From Moritella sp. (GTDB lineage: Bacteria; Pseudomonadota; Gammaproteobacteria; Enterobacterales; Moritellaceae): a stretch of 64,000 nt of DNA. The position numbers were made by a program, and so were the translations under genes. Below, piece by piece: positions 46,694 through 55,796 of this stretch (the first letter of the stretch is position 1; every line of letters begins with the position of its first letter). The notes beneath the pieces were generated by a model. That model had not been told where the DNA came from, searched no databases, and saw only the letters and a list, made by a program, of their open reading frames with translations. The stretch is taken from contig NZ_JABSQR010000011.1 in assembly GCF_013215705.1 (NCBI RefSeq), positions 102,674-166,673 on the forward strand, read 5' to 3'.

Positions 46694-47551
46694 TTATACT
46701 TTAGCAGCTTCACCTTCAGCGGATTCGTCATCACACTGGTTTGGGATAGTACAACCGTGACCTGCTGATGGTAGATATTGACCAATCACTTTTGGATACA
46801 ACCAACCACCAAAACATGCACCTACAATTGGACCTAAAATTGGTACGATGAAGTAAGGAATATCTTTAGCGCCTGTTAATGCGTAGTCCCAACCCGCAAA
46901 GTAAGCGAACAGTTTAGGACCAAAGTCACGTGCAGGGTTCATTGCAAAACCAGTTAGTGGACCTAAAGAGCCACCAATGACCGCAATTAACACACCGATA
47001 AGTATAGGATTCATTGCACCGCGAGGTTCGCCGTTGCTTTCATCACCCAATGCTAAAATAGCAAACATTAATACTGCAGTAATTACAAATTCAACCGAAA
47101 ATGCACCAATGAATGAGAGTGATGGGTGTGGATAAGTAGAGAAAATACCCGCTGTCGATAATGCCGCTTCACTGTTACGTAGGAAACCGTTTGCAATTTC
47201 GTAGTCCGTGAATAAATTACTATATAGACCGTATACTAAAGCTGCTGAGCAGAAAGCACCGGATAATTGCGCGAAAATATAAGGTAATACTTTGCTCTTA
47301 TCAAATCCATGAAAAGCTGCTAAGGCAATCGTCACAGCAGGGTTAATGTGAGCTCCAGATACACCGGCTGTACAGTAAATAGCAATAGCTACCCCCATAC
47401 CCCATATAATACTGATTTCCCATTGACCAAAACTAGCGCCAGTTAATACTAATGCAGCTACGCAGCCGACACCAAAAAAAATTAGCAGTCCAGTGCCAAT
47501 AAACTCAGCCAGGCATTCGCCCATCAGAGTATGCTGTTTATTGTTAGCCAT
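46694..47551 (-). CDS. glpF: Glycerol uptake facilitator (aquaglyceroporin)
   Basis: 285 residues of the MIP family, six membrane helices and two half-helices. The two NPA boxes are SGAHINPAVTIALAAF (about 65-80) and GFAMNPARDFGPK (about 205-217); the Asp after the second box is the mark of glycerol channels rather than water channels. It allows glycerol to enter by diffusion, to be trapped by GlpK. First gene of glpF-glpK-glpD on this strand, with GlpR-like half-sites upstream. Confidence 0.94.
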   Translation of the reverse strand: MANNKQHTLMGECLAEFIGTGLLIFFGVGCVAALVLTGASFGQWEISIIWGMGVAIAIYCTAGVSGAHINPAVTIALAAFHGFDKSKVLPYIFAQLSGAFCSAALVYGLYSNLFTDYEIANGFLRNSEAALSTAGIFSTYPHPSLSFIGAFSVEFVITAVLMFAILALGDESNGEPRGAMNPILIGVLIAVIGGSLGPLTGFAMNPARDFGPKLFAYFAGWDYALTGAKDIPYFIVPILGPIVGACFGGWLYPKVIGQYLPSAGHGCTIPNQCDDESAEGEAAKV

Positions 47552-47590
47552 GATTCATTCCTTTGTTATATTTTTATGTAGGGTGTACAC

Positions 47591-47881
47591 AATGTTCGTG
47601 TGGTTTTGAATTTACACTTTTAACACATAATTAAAACAATTAAAGAATAAAAGTGAGCGTTCGAACACAAAAATACGCTCAAATGAGACACGTTGAGCTA
47701 TTTCAATATACAAAACACGCAAATATGAGCTGGTTTGACCAGAATAATATCATATATGGGTGGAATTATAGCGCATACTCGTCATAAAAATTAACACTTT
47801 ATAAGTACTTAAGTAGCATAAATACTTAATACTGTAGAGTCAAGAATGGTCGAAAAAGATAAAATGTAAATAAACGAACAT
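47591..47881. promoter_or_regulatory. GlpR-like half-sites upstream of glpF
   Basis: AATGTTCGTG at 47591, AGCGTTCGAACAC around 47656-47668 (a GTTCGAAC palindrome) and AACGAACAT around 47873 repeat the motif seen before glpD. This supports coordinated glycerol-3-phosphate-responsive control of glpF and glpD. The remainder of this 424-nt region is AT-rich and non-coding. Confidence 0.45.
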
Positions 47882-47975
47882 ATTGACGATAGTATGAATA
47901 CAACGAGTAAAATACGGTTAAACCATCAACCGGCTTAACCGTATCAACACTGTGCTCACAAGGCTACCTGTAATC

Positions 47976-49145
47976 CTATTGCGAGATAGCAGAATGATCG
48001 CTTGGCTTTGATGTCGCACTTTTAATAAGCATGTAAATGCACATCGTTAACATGCAAACACCAAGGTATGTAATTAAGCCATTGTTATAATGCTTAAAGC
48101 CTTGTACAGCAACAGGGCCAACAACGGAACCCACGCTATAACTTAATAGCATGATCTCCGTTGCCGACACAATTTTGCTAACGCTTAAGTTATCGCACGC
48201 TAGCGAGATCGCAATCGGATATATCGAGAATACACTCGCGCCCAATAACATATAGCTTGAACTTAATAACACTGAGTCATGGGTCGTTAATATCCCGATA
48301 ATCCCTAGCACACCAACTAAGCAGAATAATGACATTAGCAATGTCTTACTCATTTTTGGTGATAAATAGCTGACTAATGGTTGCACTAACATGCCGCCCA
48401 AAATAATGATCGCCATTAACATCCCCGTTTGCTCCGCACTGCCAGTTTGCGCTTTAATATACAAAGGCATCAAACCATAAACCGGTGCCATTAACAAACC
48501 CGACACGAAACAACCTAAAATTGCAGGTCGGCTGAGTGTTTTTAGTTCTGCTAACTTGATCTTTTGATGGCCAGTACGATCAGGCTGCCCTACTTTGATT
48601 AATAATGGCGGTAGTATCGCAATCAACAATACAGCAATCACCATGCTATAAGGAAAAACACCCTCTACGCCGATTGGTACAAGTCCTAGCTGACCAAGTG
48701 AATTACCACCGTATAAAGACGTCATATATAAGCCAAGGCGCTTTGCACGTTGCTTTGCTGTATCGGCCATTAATAGCCAAGATTCAACAACAACAAATAC
48801 GCCAGCTACAGCAATACCCGCAATAAAGCGAGACGCTAACCACGTGGCAGCAGTTGGCACTGCGATCATCAAAAAGATTGATAATAACAACACACTTAAA
48901 AATAAAATAAACGCAAGACGATGACCTATGCTTGTGACTACTCTTTCTATCTGTAATGAACCAATTAATAGTCCCAGATAAAAGATACTTACTAACCAAG
49001 GCGTTAGTGTCAGACTTAGACCAAATGATGGTAGTGATAGCGGAATTAGGCTCATTAAAAAGCCAGATGCAATAGCAAAAAATGACAAACCGACAACAGG
49101 TACGAAAATACTGCTTCGTGGGTTTGTCCAGGCGAATGTTCTCAC
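47976..49145 (-). CDS. MFS transporter (YcaD-like)
   Basis: 389 residues, about 12 membrane helices. LSFFAIASGFLMSLIPL, the A-type loop QIERVVTSIGHRLAF, ASRFIAGIAVAGVFVVVESWLL and AKRLGLYMTSLYGGNSLGQL resemble the YcaD-type subgroup of the major facilitator superfamily. The substrate is unknown. It is transcribed alone in the same direction as glpFKD; its ATG is preceded by a weak AAGG-type site. Confidence 0.78.
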   Translation of the reverse strand: MRTFAWTNPRSSIFVPVVGLSFFAIASGFLMSLIPLSLPSFGLSLTLTPWLVSIFYLGLLIGSLQIERVVTSIGHRLAFILFLSVLLLSIFLMIAVPTAATWLASRFIAGIAVAGVFVVVESWLLMADTAKQRAKRLGLYMTSLYGGNSLGQLGLVPIGVEGVFPYSMVIAVLLIAILPPLLIKVGQPDRTGHQKIKLAELKTLSRPAILGCFVSGLLMAPVYGLMPLYIKAQTGSAEQTGMLMAIIILGGMLVQPLVSYLSPKMSKTLLMSLFCLVGVLGIIGILTTHDSVLLSSSYMLLGASVFSIYPIAISLACDNLSVSKIVSATEIMLLSYSVGSVVGPVAVQGFKHYNNGLITYLGVCMLTMCIYMLIKSATSKPSDHSAISQ

Positions 49146-49556
49146 CTTGTATCCTTAAGTTAAATTGTTTAAATGTAGGTTATGCGACTATATGTGTACC
49201 AGTTGCTGGTTACTGCATATTTCGGCGAGACTTTAATCCTAAATGATTCAGAAGTAAAGATCATTTTTATACAATTTAAAATAATTTATAAACGATATAA
49301 ATCTTATTTATTCACCTTATTTCATAAGGTTACTGTCATGTTAATATTTATAACGTCATTTTTCCAATACTTGACCCTAAATGAAATACAAATAAAATAT
49401 AGAAAACAACCAAAGCTCTATTTAAGTAACAATAACGCTCTAAAATATGGTTTAAAAACATCATTAACACTTACTTATAGCTATTTGGTTAATAATAATT
49501 AATTCAGCCATCATGGTGTAGATATCGGTCGATAACACAATTTTGTAGCCACTGAA
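49146..49556. other. AT-rich intergenic region
   Basis: 411 nt, very AT-rich, probably the MFS-gene promoter on the minus strand and the end of the diguanylate cyclase gene. A plus-strand frame of about 100 codons exists, but its composition is that of random AT-rich sequence. No element seen. Confidence 0.5.
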
Positions 49557-51089
49557 TTAGGGTTCCAGTGGGTTACTGCGATTAAAGTCGCCATATAACA
49601 CACGGTTTTTACCCGCGATCTTGGCTTCATACAAGAGTGCATCGGCTTGCTTCATAATACTTTCGATTGATTTAATCTGATCAATTGATGACGTTGTCAC
49701 TGCTCCACCAGACATGGTCACGTGAAACTCAATATCTTCACTGTAATGTGGTAAGTGCGCTACCGCTTCACAGATACGTTCAAATATATTAATTTGTTTA
49801 TTATCTTTGTTATAAGCGATCAATAAACCAAATTCTTCTCCACCGAGACGTAATAATATGTCCTTTTCACGGATTTGTTGCTGAATAACAGTTGCAACTC
49901 GGACCAATACGCCATCACCAACCGGGTGACCATACGTATCGTTAACGTGCTTAAAATTATCGAGATCAATAATCATAAAAGAATAATATTGATGGCGTTC
50001 TACACTTTTCAGTGCCACCATAAAACCACGGCGATTTAATAAGCCCGTTAGTGGATCATGATGTGATTCAGTGGCTAATTTTTGCGATACCATACGTAAG
50101 TTCAAGGTATATAGCACCCAGCCAGCCAGTACAATCGCAATGAAATAGAAAGCGATATCAACAAGACTATTTTTAATTAAATAGGTAAGTTGATCACTCG
50201 CTGTATTAGGCATAACTAAACGTAAATCGCTGGGCAAACCATCAAAACTGAGCGGTTCACTGAGTAGTGAATCACCTGGTATCGGCTTCGGATCATTAAT
50301 AATGTGAAAATCTGAGTCTATTCCGGCAACTAGCTCCTCCCATAAAATATCCATATTAAGCACACCATAGAACTCTTTATTCATAAAAATAGCAATGGAG
50401 AAAGTAATAACGTCTTTATTTAAACTAAAATCTGCATACGGTCCCGAAATAAAAATATTATTGCCCAGATTTTCAATACCCACACTGAATACCTTTTGCA
50501 TATAAGGTCGTGTAAATAGTTTACTTTCAAATTCACTGGGCTTGATTACCAACGCATTATATTTTGGTGAGGTGATCACAAATTTATCCATAGAGATAAA
50601 ATAAAGACTAATCACATCTTCTGCGCGGCCTGCCAAAAATGTCATCATTGGTGCGATCTTAATGGTCTCAGTGATCTTATCGTGTAATACCGAATTTGGC
50701 TCACAACCGGAACCATCACTTACCACTAAAAAATTGGTTTCAAAGTCGTACATTTGCTCCCGACTCGGATTTTTTGATATTTGACAGGTATTATCTTCGG
50801 TACGTTTGAAGTTTAAGTTTGCCTCATTCGCTAATGGATTACTTAAGCTGCTCAGTTGTGACATGCCATATTGGATAGCTTGAAGTTGATAGAAAAGCTC
50901 ACCTAAACGCCCCTCTACCACCTGAAATGATTGTTGAAATTTATCTAGCTGTTTGCTCTCAGAACGGTTGATCTGATAAATAATAATAACACTGATAATA
51001 ACAACTAAGTAAATAGCAACTCTATATTTCAAAACACACCTGTTCTTAGTATAATTTGGGCTAAGGATAATATACCGATTACATCTCAA
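49557..51089 (-). CDS. Diguanylate cyclase with periplasmic sensor domain
   Basis: 510 residues. A first membrane helix at about 22-40 is followed by a periplasmic PDC/Cache-like region (about 45-300), a second helix (about 303-325) and a C-terminal GGDEF domain. The active-site motif reads LRLGGEEFGLL, and the inhibitory I-site RxxD (REKD) lies five residues before it, so the enzyme should be active and product-inhibited. DPLTGLLNRRGF opens the GGDEF domain. It makes c-di-GMP in response to an unknown periplasmic ligand. The start may lie further in (TTG before KYRVAIYLVV). Confidence 0.88.
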   Translation of the reverse strand: MRCNRYIILSPNYTKNRCVLKYRVAIYLVVIISVIIIYQINRSESKQLDKFQQSFQVVEGRLGELFYQLQAIQYGMSQLSSLSNPLANEANLNFKRTEDNTCQISKNPSREQMYDFETNFLVVSDGSGCEPNSVLHDKITETIKIAPMMTFLAGRAEDVISLYFISMDKFVITSPKYNALVIKPSEFESKLFTRPYMQKVFSVGIENLGNNIFISGPYADFSLNKDVITFSIAIFMNKEFYGVLNMDILWEELVAGIDSDFHIINDPKPIPGDSLLSEPLSFDGLPSDLRLVMPNTASDQLTYLIKNSLVDIAFYFIAIVLAGWVLYTLNLRMVSQKLATESHHDPLTGLLNRRGFMVALKSVERHQYYSFMIIDLDNFKHVNDTYGHPVGDGVLVRVATVIQQQIREKDILLRLGGEEFGLLIAYNKDNKQINIFERICEAVAHLPHYSEDIEFHVTMSGGAVTTSSIDQIKSIESIMKQADALLYEAKIAGKNRVLYGDFNRSNPLEP

Positions 51090-51235
51090 TGACTATATAC
51101 AATATAGTATTAATAAGTAATTTAAACATTATGTTACGCTGGCACATAAATTAAAAGCGTAATCTAACGCCTGTTATCACATTACCAACACAAATGAAGA
51201 ATAAAAACTAATCATAAAGGAATAATTTATTAGAC

Positions 51236-51259
51236 AAAAAAGGCCGCATCAAGCGACCG
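51236..51259 (-). terminator. Rho-independent terminator downstream of the DUF5692-like gene
   Basis: On the minus strand GGTCGC and GCGGCC arms (one mismatch) flank TTGAT and are followed by TTTTTT. It lies about 220 nt after the stop at 51475. The rest of this 385-nt gap is non-coding and includes the promoter of the diguanylate cyclase. Confidence 0.65.
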
Positions 51260-51474
51260 TTTCATTTATTGGTGAGAATCGTCTTCGTTCAGAGCTTGTC
51301 GACCTATGACCAGAATAACCACGCCACTATCGACAATACAAAGATACAAAGATACAAATTAAGTTGAGGTAGATACCTACACGCATCATTTCAGATTGGT
51401 TAACCTTGCAGGGGATCACAGTTGGTTCTGTTACCCCCTAAACACACCTTAAATGATCAATCCCAATACTTTAA

Positions 51475-52410
51475 TTAAGTATTTTCTTTAATGACAAGTT
51501 TATAAGCGGCTGTGTCTGTATATATTTCATCTTTTAATGGATTCAGTTTAAGTTTACGGATCTTTTTAAACTGGTATACCACAAGTGCAACATTTGCTAG
51601 TAGTGCAACCAAACTTACAATGAAGAATGCTTTTGGATCATGCGTAGTTGGCACTGGTGCAATTTTATCTGCGAATTGAGGAACGGACATCACAAACATA
51701 ATCCACAAGGCTAATGTTGAAGCGCGATGTTGTAGCCAAGCACCTTTCTTGATGATGAATGCAGGAATAGTACAAGAAAGTAGCAGTATAACACCCGCAT
51801 AGAAAGAATGATCAGAGATACAGTTATAGGTATAAGCGAAGTTCCAGAAATCGTACGCGAGGATCCAAGGCCAGATCATATCAGGCCAGATCATATCCTT
51901 AGACTTGTCTTTAGAAATAATAATGCCAGTCCAACCACAGATAGCGACGATGTTAAGTAGCCCTGCGATACCGTTCATGATATTCCAAGATCCAGACATC
52001 ATCCACAAGTTGTTGATGACTTCGCCATCCCATGCACCAAAGCTGAATACCTGAAAATCACGGAGACAGGCTTCGAAGATATTAATAGCAAGAATAGCGG
52101 CCGGGAAGATTAATGCATACTTGTTTTTAGCAAGACGAGGAATAAAACGAATGGCCATAAAACCAAGCGCACCAGCAAGTGCTGAGTATGTTTTAACCCA
52201 GTTAAACCAGTTACCGGTACCGTATTCATTACCCGGAGCCGCTGTTGTAGGCCAAACAAAAATTGTCAAGACAACAGGAAGCAGAACAAACATCGCGATC
52301 CCACCCCATCGTGTGGTACGAGCAAGTTCATTGAAAGCCATTAAGGTAAAGAGAACGGCAATTGCAATCCCCCAGCCTTCAATGTTTGGCATATTATATA
52401 AAAAACCCAT
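51475..52410 (-). CDS. Multi-pass membrane protein, DUF5692-like
   Basis: 311 residues, about eight to nine membrane helices. LLPVVLTIFVWPTTAAPG, WVKTYSALAGALGFMAIRFIP, AINIFEACLRDFQV, MSGSWNIMNGIAGLLNI and IKKGAWLQHRASTLALW are a highly conserved pattern that I recall from the DUF5692 family, whose function is unknown. Two perfect 15-bp direct repeats (51868-51882, 51883-51897) encode DMIWPDMIWP. A GGAAATG site precedes the ATG. It stands alone. Many aromatic residues and conserved Asp/Asn in membrane segments suggest a transporter or enzyme. Confidence 0.72.
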   Translation of the reverse strand: MGFLYNMPNIEGWGIAIAVLFTLMAFNELARTTRWGGIAMFVLLPVVLTIFVWPTTAAPGNEYGTGNWFNWVKTYSALAGALGFMAIRFIPRLAKNKYALIFPAAILAINIFEACLRDFQVFSFGAWDGEVINNLWMMSGSWNIMNGIAGLLNIVAICGWTGIIISKDKSKDMIWPDMIWPWILAYDFWNFAYTYNCISDHSFYAGVILLLSCTIPAFIIKKGAWLQHRASTLALWIMFVMSVPQFADKIAPVPTTHDPKAFFIVSLVALLANVALVVYQFKKIRKLKLNPLKDEIYTDTAAYKLVIKENT

Positions 52411-52958
52411 AGTGTTTCATTTCCTTAAAATTTTAAAAGAATCAAAGTTGTTTTTACTTAACGTCATTCTGTTTATTAACTGGAAATTCAATTGGCTTGA
52501 ATATTAGTAACATCAAATCGCTTAATTCGAACAATATAAACTTGGATTTTTTCGCAATTGAGCAACGGCACGTTTTATTTTTAGATAGTGCCAAACTTAC
52601 TAATCTTAAGTATCGATAATAACCATTAATAGGTAGGTAATTTACACCTATAATCAACGACTTTCAATAATCAAAACTAACAATTGGTGCAATTACTCTA
52701 AAAAATATATGAGAATTGTGCTGCGTGACAGCTATAGTCTATATTTCTGACCTATTTTGAAGTGATTTACACTGTAACGAACCATGCTACAGCTAACTTA
52801 TCGTCAGTGACTCACCATAATAGAAATTGTAAATCACCAAAAAACATTTCCAGAAGTACATTCAAGAAGTGTTGCGGGATTCAAGTAATAAGTGCAGCAC
52901 GTTGCACCAAGGTAAAGCGGCTCTTTCGATCAGAAACAGATAAATAGTAACAGAAATA
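52411..52958. other. Intergenic region between the DUF5692-like gene and efpL
   Basis: 548 nt, AT-rich. Short frames on both strands have no ribosome site or protein-like composition. It should contain the promoter of the membrane-protein gene. No other element seen. Confidence 0.45.
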
Positions 52959-52995
52959 AAAAAACCCGTTATCTGCTTTAGATAACGGGTTTTTC
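52959..52995. terminator. Strong bidirectional terminator after efpL
   Basis: AAAACCCGTTATCT pairs with AGATAACGGGTTTT across a five-base loop, with A7 on the left and T5 on the right. It lies 20 nt after the efpL stop (minus strand). Confidence 0.88.
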
Positions 52996-53012
52996 GCTAA
53001 TAGACTAAGCTA

Positions 53013-53585
53013 TTATTTATCTGCACGACTCATGAACTTGTGGTCAGTCGTGTTGATCTTGATTTTTTCGCCGCTAGCTATGTATTCAGGTACTTGTACC
53101 GTAAGGCCAGTAGAAAGGATCGCTGGTTTAGTACGCGCACTTGCCGACGCACCTTTAATTGATGGGTCAGTTTCTACAATCACCATTTCAACCGCAGAAG
53201 GCAGTTCGATAGATACCGGCTTACCGTCAACGATAAGTACTTGAAGGCCTTGCGTGTCTTCTGTGATGAATAGTAACTCATCAGCAATTGTTGCTTTATC
53301 TAGGCTGTAAGGTGTGTAGTCTTCTGTATCCATGAATACATATTCGTCACCGTCAGAGTAAGAGAATATAACTTGGCTACGTGTAAGATCAGCAAGGTTA
53401 AGGTTGTCGCTGTCTTTAAATACTACATCAATTTTTGACCCTGTAACGACATCGTACAAGCGCATGCGGTAGATACTGCCACCGGCACGGCCTTGTGGTA
53501 CTGAGCGCTCGATATCACGGATGATGTATACGCCGTTATTATATTCAACAGCGGTATTCTTTTTAACGTCACTTGCCTTTGGCAT
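53013..53585 (-). CDS. efpL: Elongation factor P-like protein
   Basis: 190 residues, EF-P-like three-domain protein (YeiP/EfpL). The tip of domain I reads [16 protein letters not shown], where true EF-P has a modified Lys and EfpL has an unmodified Arg, so this is the paralogue. The OB domains ([27 protein letters not shown] and [19 protein letters not shown]) are complete. It helps ribosomes past polyproline stalls. A GGGAA site lies upstream of the ATG. Confidence 0.92.
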   Translation of the reverse strand: MPKASDVKKNTAVEYNNGVYIIRDIERSVPQGRAGGSIYRMRLYDVVTGSKIDVVFKDSDNLNLADLTRSQVIFSYSDGDEYVFMDTEDYTPYSLDKATIADELLFITEDTQGLQVLIVDGKPVSIELPSAVEMVIVETDPSIKGASASARTKPAILSTGLTVQVPEYIASGEKIKINTTDHKFMSRADK

Positions 53586-53785
53586 TTTAGGTATTCCCTA
53601 TAATAAATTGTGTATAGAAAATAGCATAAAGGCTAAATCAGACCAAGCACTGCAACAAGGAAGCGCCGACTTCTTCACCATTTTTAACAACTTTATTGTA
53701 TTACTAAACAAATATCTATTTAAGCATACCTTGGCTCACCGCCTTTTCCATGTTTTCCAAACCAGCGCCTTGGTTAATTATGCAT

Positions 53786-54382
53786 TTACCGATTCATCTT
53801 ATAATTTAAACTGTGTTTCACCATTGGCCATTCGTGATCAATAATTGAAAATACCACCGTATCGCGGTAGTGACCGTCTTTGTCTTTTTTATGATTACGT
53901 AGTACCCCATCCTGTTTCGCCCCTAAACGCGCGATTGCAGCACGTGAAACATGGTTATGCCAATGCGTTCTGAACTCAGCCGCAATCACATTTAACTGTT
54001 CAAAAGCATGTTGTAATAACAAGTACTTACATTCTATATTAACATCGGTTTCTTGATGACGTTTTGCATACCAAGTATAACCGATTTCAACACGGTCATT
54101 TTCAGGGCTTATTTCACATAAACGTGTCGAGCCGATGATATCGCCCGTTGCATTATCAACAACGACGAAAGGTAATGCGAGACCCAATGAATGATCATTT
54201 AATGCTTTTTCAATATACATATCGATTGTTTCAGGCGTTGGTATACTGGTAAACCATAACTCCCACAAGTTGCCATCAGATGCCGCTTCGATCAATGCAT
54301 CCGCATGCTTTCGCTGCAATGGCATTAACGTCACTATAGTACCAACCAGTTTGGTTTCTTCTAACCAAGTATGATTATCCAT
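53786..54382 (-). CDS. GNAT-family N-acetyltransferase (RimJ/RimL-like)
   Basis: 198 residues. The GNAT fold is visible: VTLMPLQRKHADALIEAA, then GDIIGSTRLCEISPENDRVEIGYTWY (central beta strands) and the acetyl-CoA-binding region with HNHVSRAAIARLGAKQDGVLRNHKK, which matches the RimJ/RimL protein-N-terminal acetyltransferase type. The ATG at 54382 has GAGGAA upstream and matches the family start; the ATG 33 nt earlier is less likely. The substrate is unknown. About 200 nt of non-coding sequence separate it from efpL. Confidence 0.82.
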   Translation of the reverse strand: MDNHTWLEETKLVGTIVTLMPLQRKHADALIEAASDGNLWELWFTSIPTPETIDMYIEKALNDHSLGLALPFVVVDNATGDIIGSTRLCEISPENDRVEIGYTWYAKRHQETDVNIECKYLLLQHAFEQLNVIAAEFRTHWHNHVSRAAIARLGAKQDGVLRNHKKDKDGHYRDTVVFSIIDHEWPMVKHSLNYKMNR

Positions 54383-54569
54383 GTTTAACAGTTCCTCAGA
54401 TTGACACAATGACAATACACCTTATAAATGAGATAAAGTAATTTATAAAAATAGAAACAACAACTAAGTACCTATAAATGGGTGCCAGCATACTTTAACA
54501 TCACTCATCTAATTAATATACTTACGATTTCCGACAGTATTAGAATATTTAAAGTTACGGTCACTATAT

Positions 54570-54965
54570 TTATATAGTTATATGTAACGACTTAAAGTGC
54601 GATGACCAGCTCGAATAATAGATAAAATCAATTCGATCTTCTAGGTTATACAATGAAAAGAAATGTAAAAATGGATAGAAGAAAAAGCTTGATTGCACAT
54701 GGGCGATATAATCATTACGTAATGCTTTGATGGCGGTATTGTTATTGATTAATGCGATGTATTTATTTTTCTGTGCTTGGTGTTCAGGAATAATAGCGTT
54801 AAGTATTTGCCCATATTTTGCCGTAAATCCAACGTATTTACGGCAATTTATTACAGTCGAAGAAAAACACAGGCGATAAACACACTGGCGAAATTCCTTT
54901 TTAGATTCGAGATGAAATGAAGGTTGCTTTTCGTAGTCTTTAATCACTTCAACCGCAACACTCAT
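54570..54965 (-). CDS. Unknown protein downstream of the glutathione S-transferase gene
   Basis: 131 residues, Phe/Tyr-rich and basic, with no clear motif. It starts six nt after the GST stop, and an AAGGTGG ribosome site overlaps that stop codon, which argues for real coupled translation. The composition (SSFFFYPFLHFFSLYNLEDRIDFIYYSSW) is odd and could be a short membrane-associated stretch. The reading frame could also be chance in AT-rich DNA. Confidence 0.45.
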   Translation of the reverse strand: MSVAVEVIKDYEKQPSFHLESKKEFRQCVYRLCFSSTVINCRKYVGFTAKYGQILNAIIPEHQAQKNKYIALINNNTAIKALRNDYIAHVQSSFFFYPFLHFFSLYNLEDRIDFIYYSSWSSHFKSLHITI

Positions 54966-54971
54966 TCCACC

Positions 54972-55595
54972 TTAGACAACAAGCCCAACCGCAGTAACTT
55001 GCATAGGCACAAAGCCTTTAAGTTCCTCAACGCGAGATAACCAACGCCTAACATGCGGGTAGTCTTGTAACGATACCCCTCCTTCCGGCGCGTGTGCGAT
55101 ATAGGTATAATTGGCAATATCTGCAATGGTGGGTTGATGTCCCACCAACCAAGGGTGGTGTTCTAAATGCGGATCTAATTGTTTTAACATCGCATGTGCG
55201 ATGTCTAAGGCTCTTTGGTGATCAAATTTCGCGTGAAAGATGGTAATTAAACGCGCCGTCGCGGGGCCATAAGCAACACTACTCGCAGCAATAGTAAGAA
55301 AACCTTGTACTTGGGCGGCGATTACAGGCTCAATTGGCAACCAAGTATGCGCATCATCGTATTTACTGGCGAGGTAAATCAAAATAGCATTGGAGTCTGA
55401 CAAGGTCACATCACCGTCTTCAATAACAGGCACCTGCCCTGCACTATTTTTTTTCAAAAATGCAGGCTGTTTGTGCTCACCTTTCAACAAGTCGACATCG
55501 ATAAGTTCGGTTTCCAATCCCAGTAATGATAACAGCAGTTCGACACGATGGGCATGTCCAGATAATGGATGGCGGTATAGTTTTATTGCTGACAT
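54972..55595 (-). CDS. Glutathione S-transferase family protein
   Basis: 207 residues. The thioredoxin-like N-domain has LYRHPLSGHAHRVELLLSLLG with a Ser in the catalytic position, GQVPVIEDGDVTLSDSNAILIYLASKY (glutathione-binding cis-Pro, Glu/Asp-Ser), and the C-terminal helical domain has HPWLVGHQPTIADIANYTYI (the N-capping box). The substrate is unknown. It leads a possible two-gene unit with 54570-54965. Confidence 0.87.
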   Translation of the reverse strand: MSAIKLYRHPLSGHAHRVELLLSLLGLETELIDVDLLKGEHKQPAFLKKNSAGQVPVIEDGDVTLSDSNAILIYLASKYDDAHTWLPIEPVIAAQVQGFLTIAASSVAYGPATARLITIFHAKFDHQRALDIAHAMLKQLDPHLEHHPWLVGHQPTIADIANYTYIAHAPEGGVSLQDYPHVRRWLSRVEELKGFVPMQVTAVGLVV

Positions 55596-55731
55596 GATGT
55601 TTTCCCAATTATTATTTATGTATATAAATAATAGCTGGTGCAGAGATAAGTATCCTTAGTCGCACTTACTTAATTGTAACGGTTATCTTTATATCTTCAT
55701 TGTTCACGGGGATATATCCAATTCAAGTTAC

Positions 55732-55770
55732 AAAAAAGCCATCACCGGAAAATATTCCGACGATGGCTTA
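55732..55770 (-). terminator. Terminator of the shlA-type operon
   Basis: AGCCATC and GATGGCT form the base and GGAA/TTCC the apex of a hairpin, followed on the minus strand by TTTTTT. It lies 29 nt after the shlA-type stop codon. Confidence 0.78.
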
Positions 55771-55796
55771 TGCTGCAGATTTCTGCTTCCTAAACT

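Noticed and set aside
49182..49502. Plus-strand frame of 106 codons after the MFS gene
   Set aside because: Composition is that of AT-rich noise (runs of Ile, Tyr, Lys), there is no ribosome site and no recognisable motif.
52762..52947. Plus-strand frame of 61 codons before the efpL terminator
   Set aside because: No ribosome site and low-quality composition; it ends just before a terminator that belongs to efpL.
53521..53844. Plus-strand frame spanning the efpL start and the efpL-GNAT gap
   Set aside because: It overlaps the well-supported efpL and GNAT genes at both ends and has no protein-like pattern.
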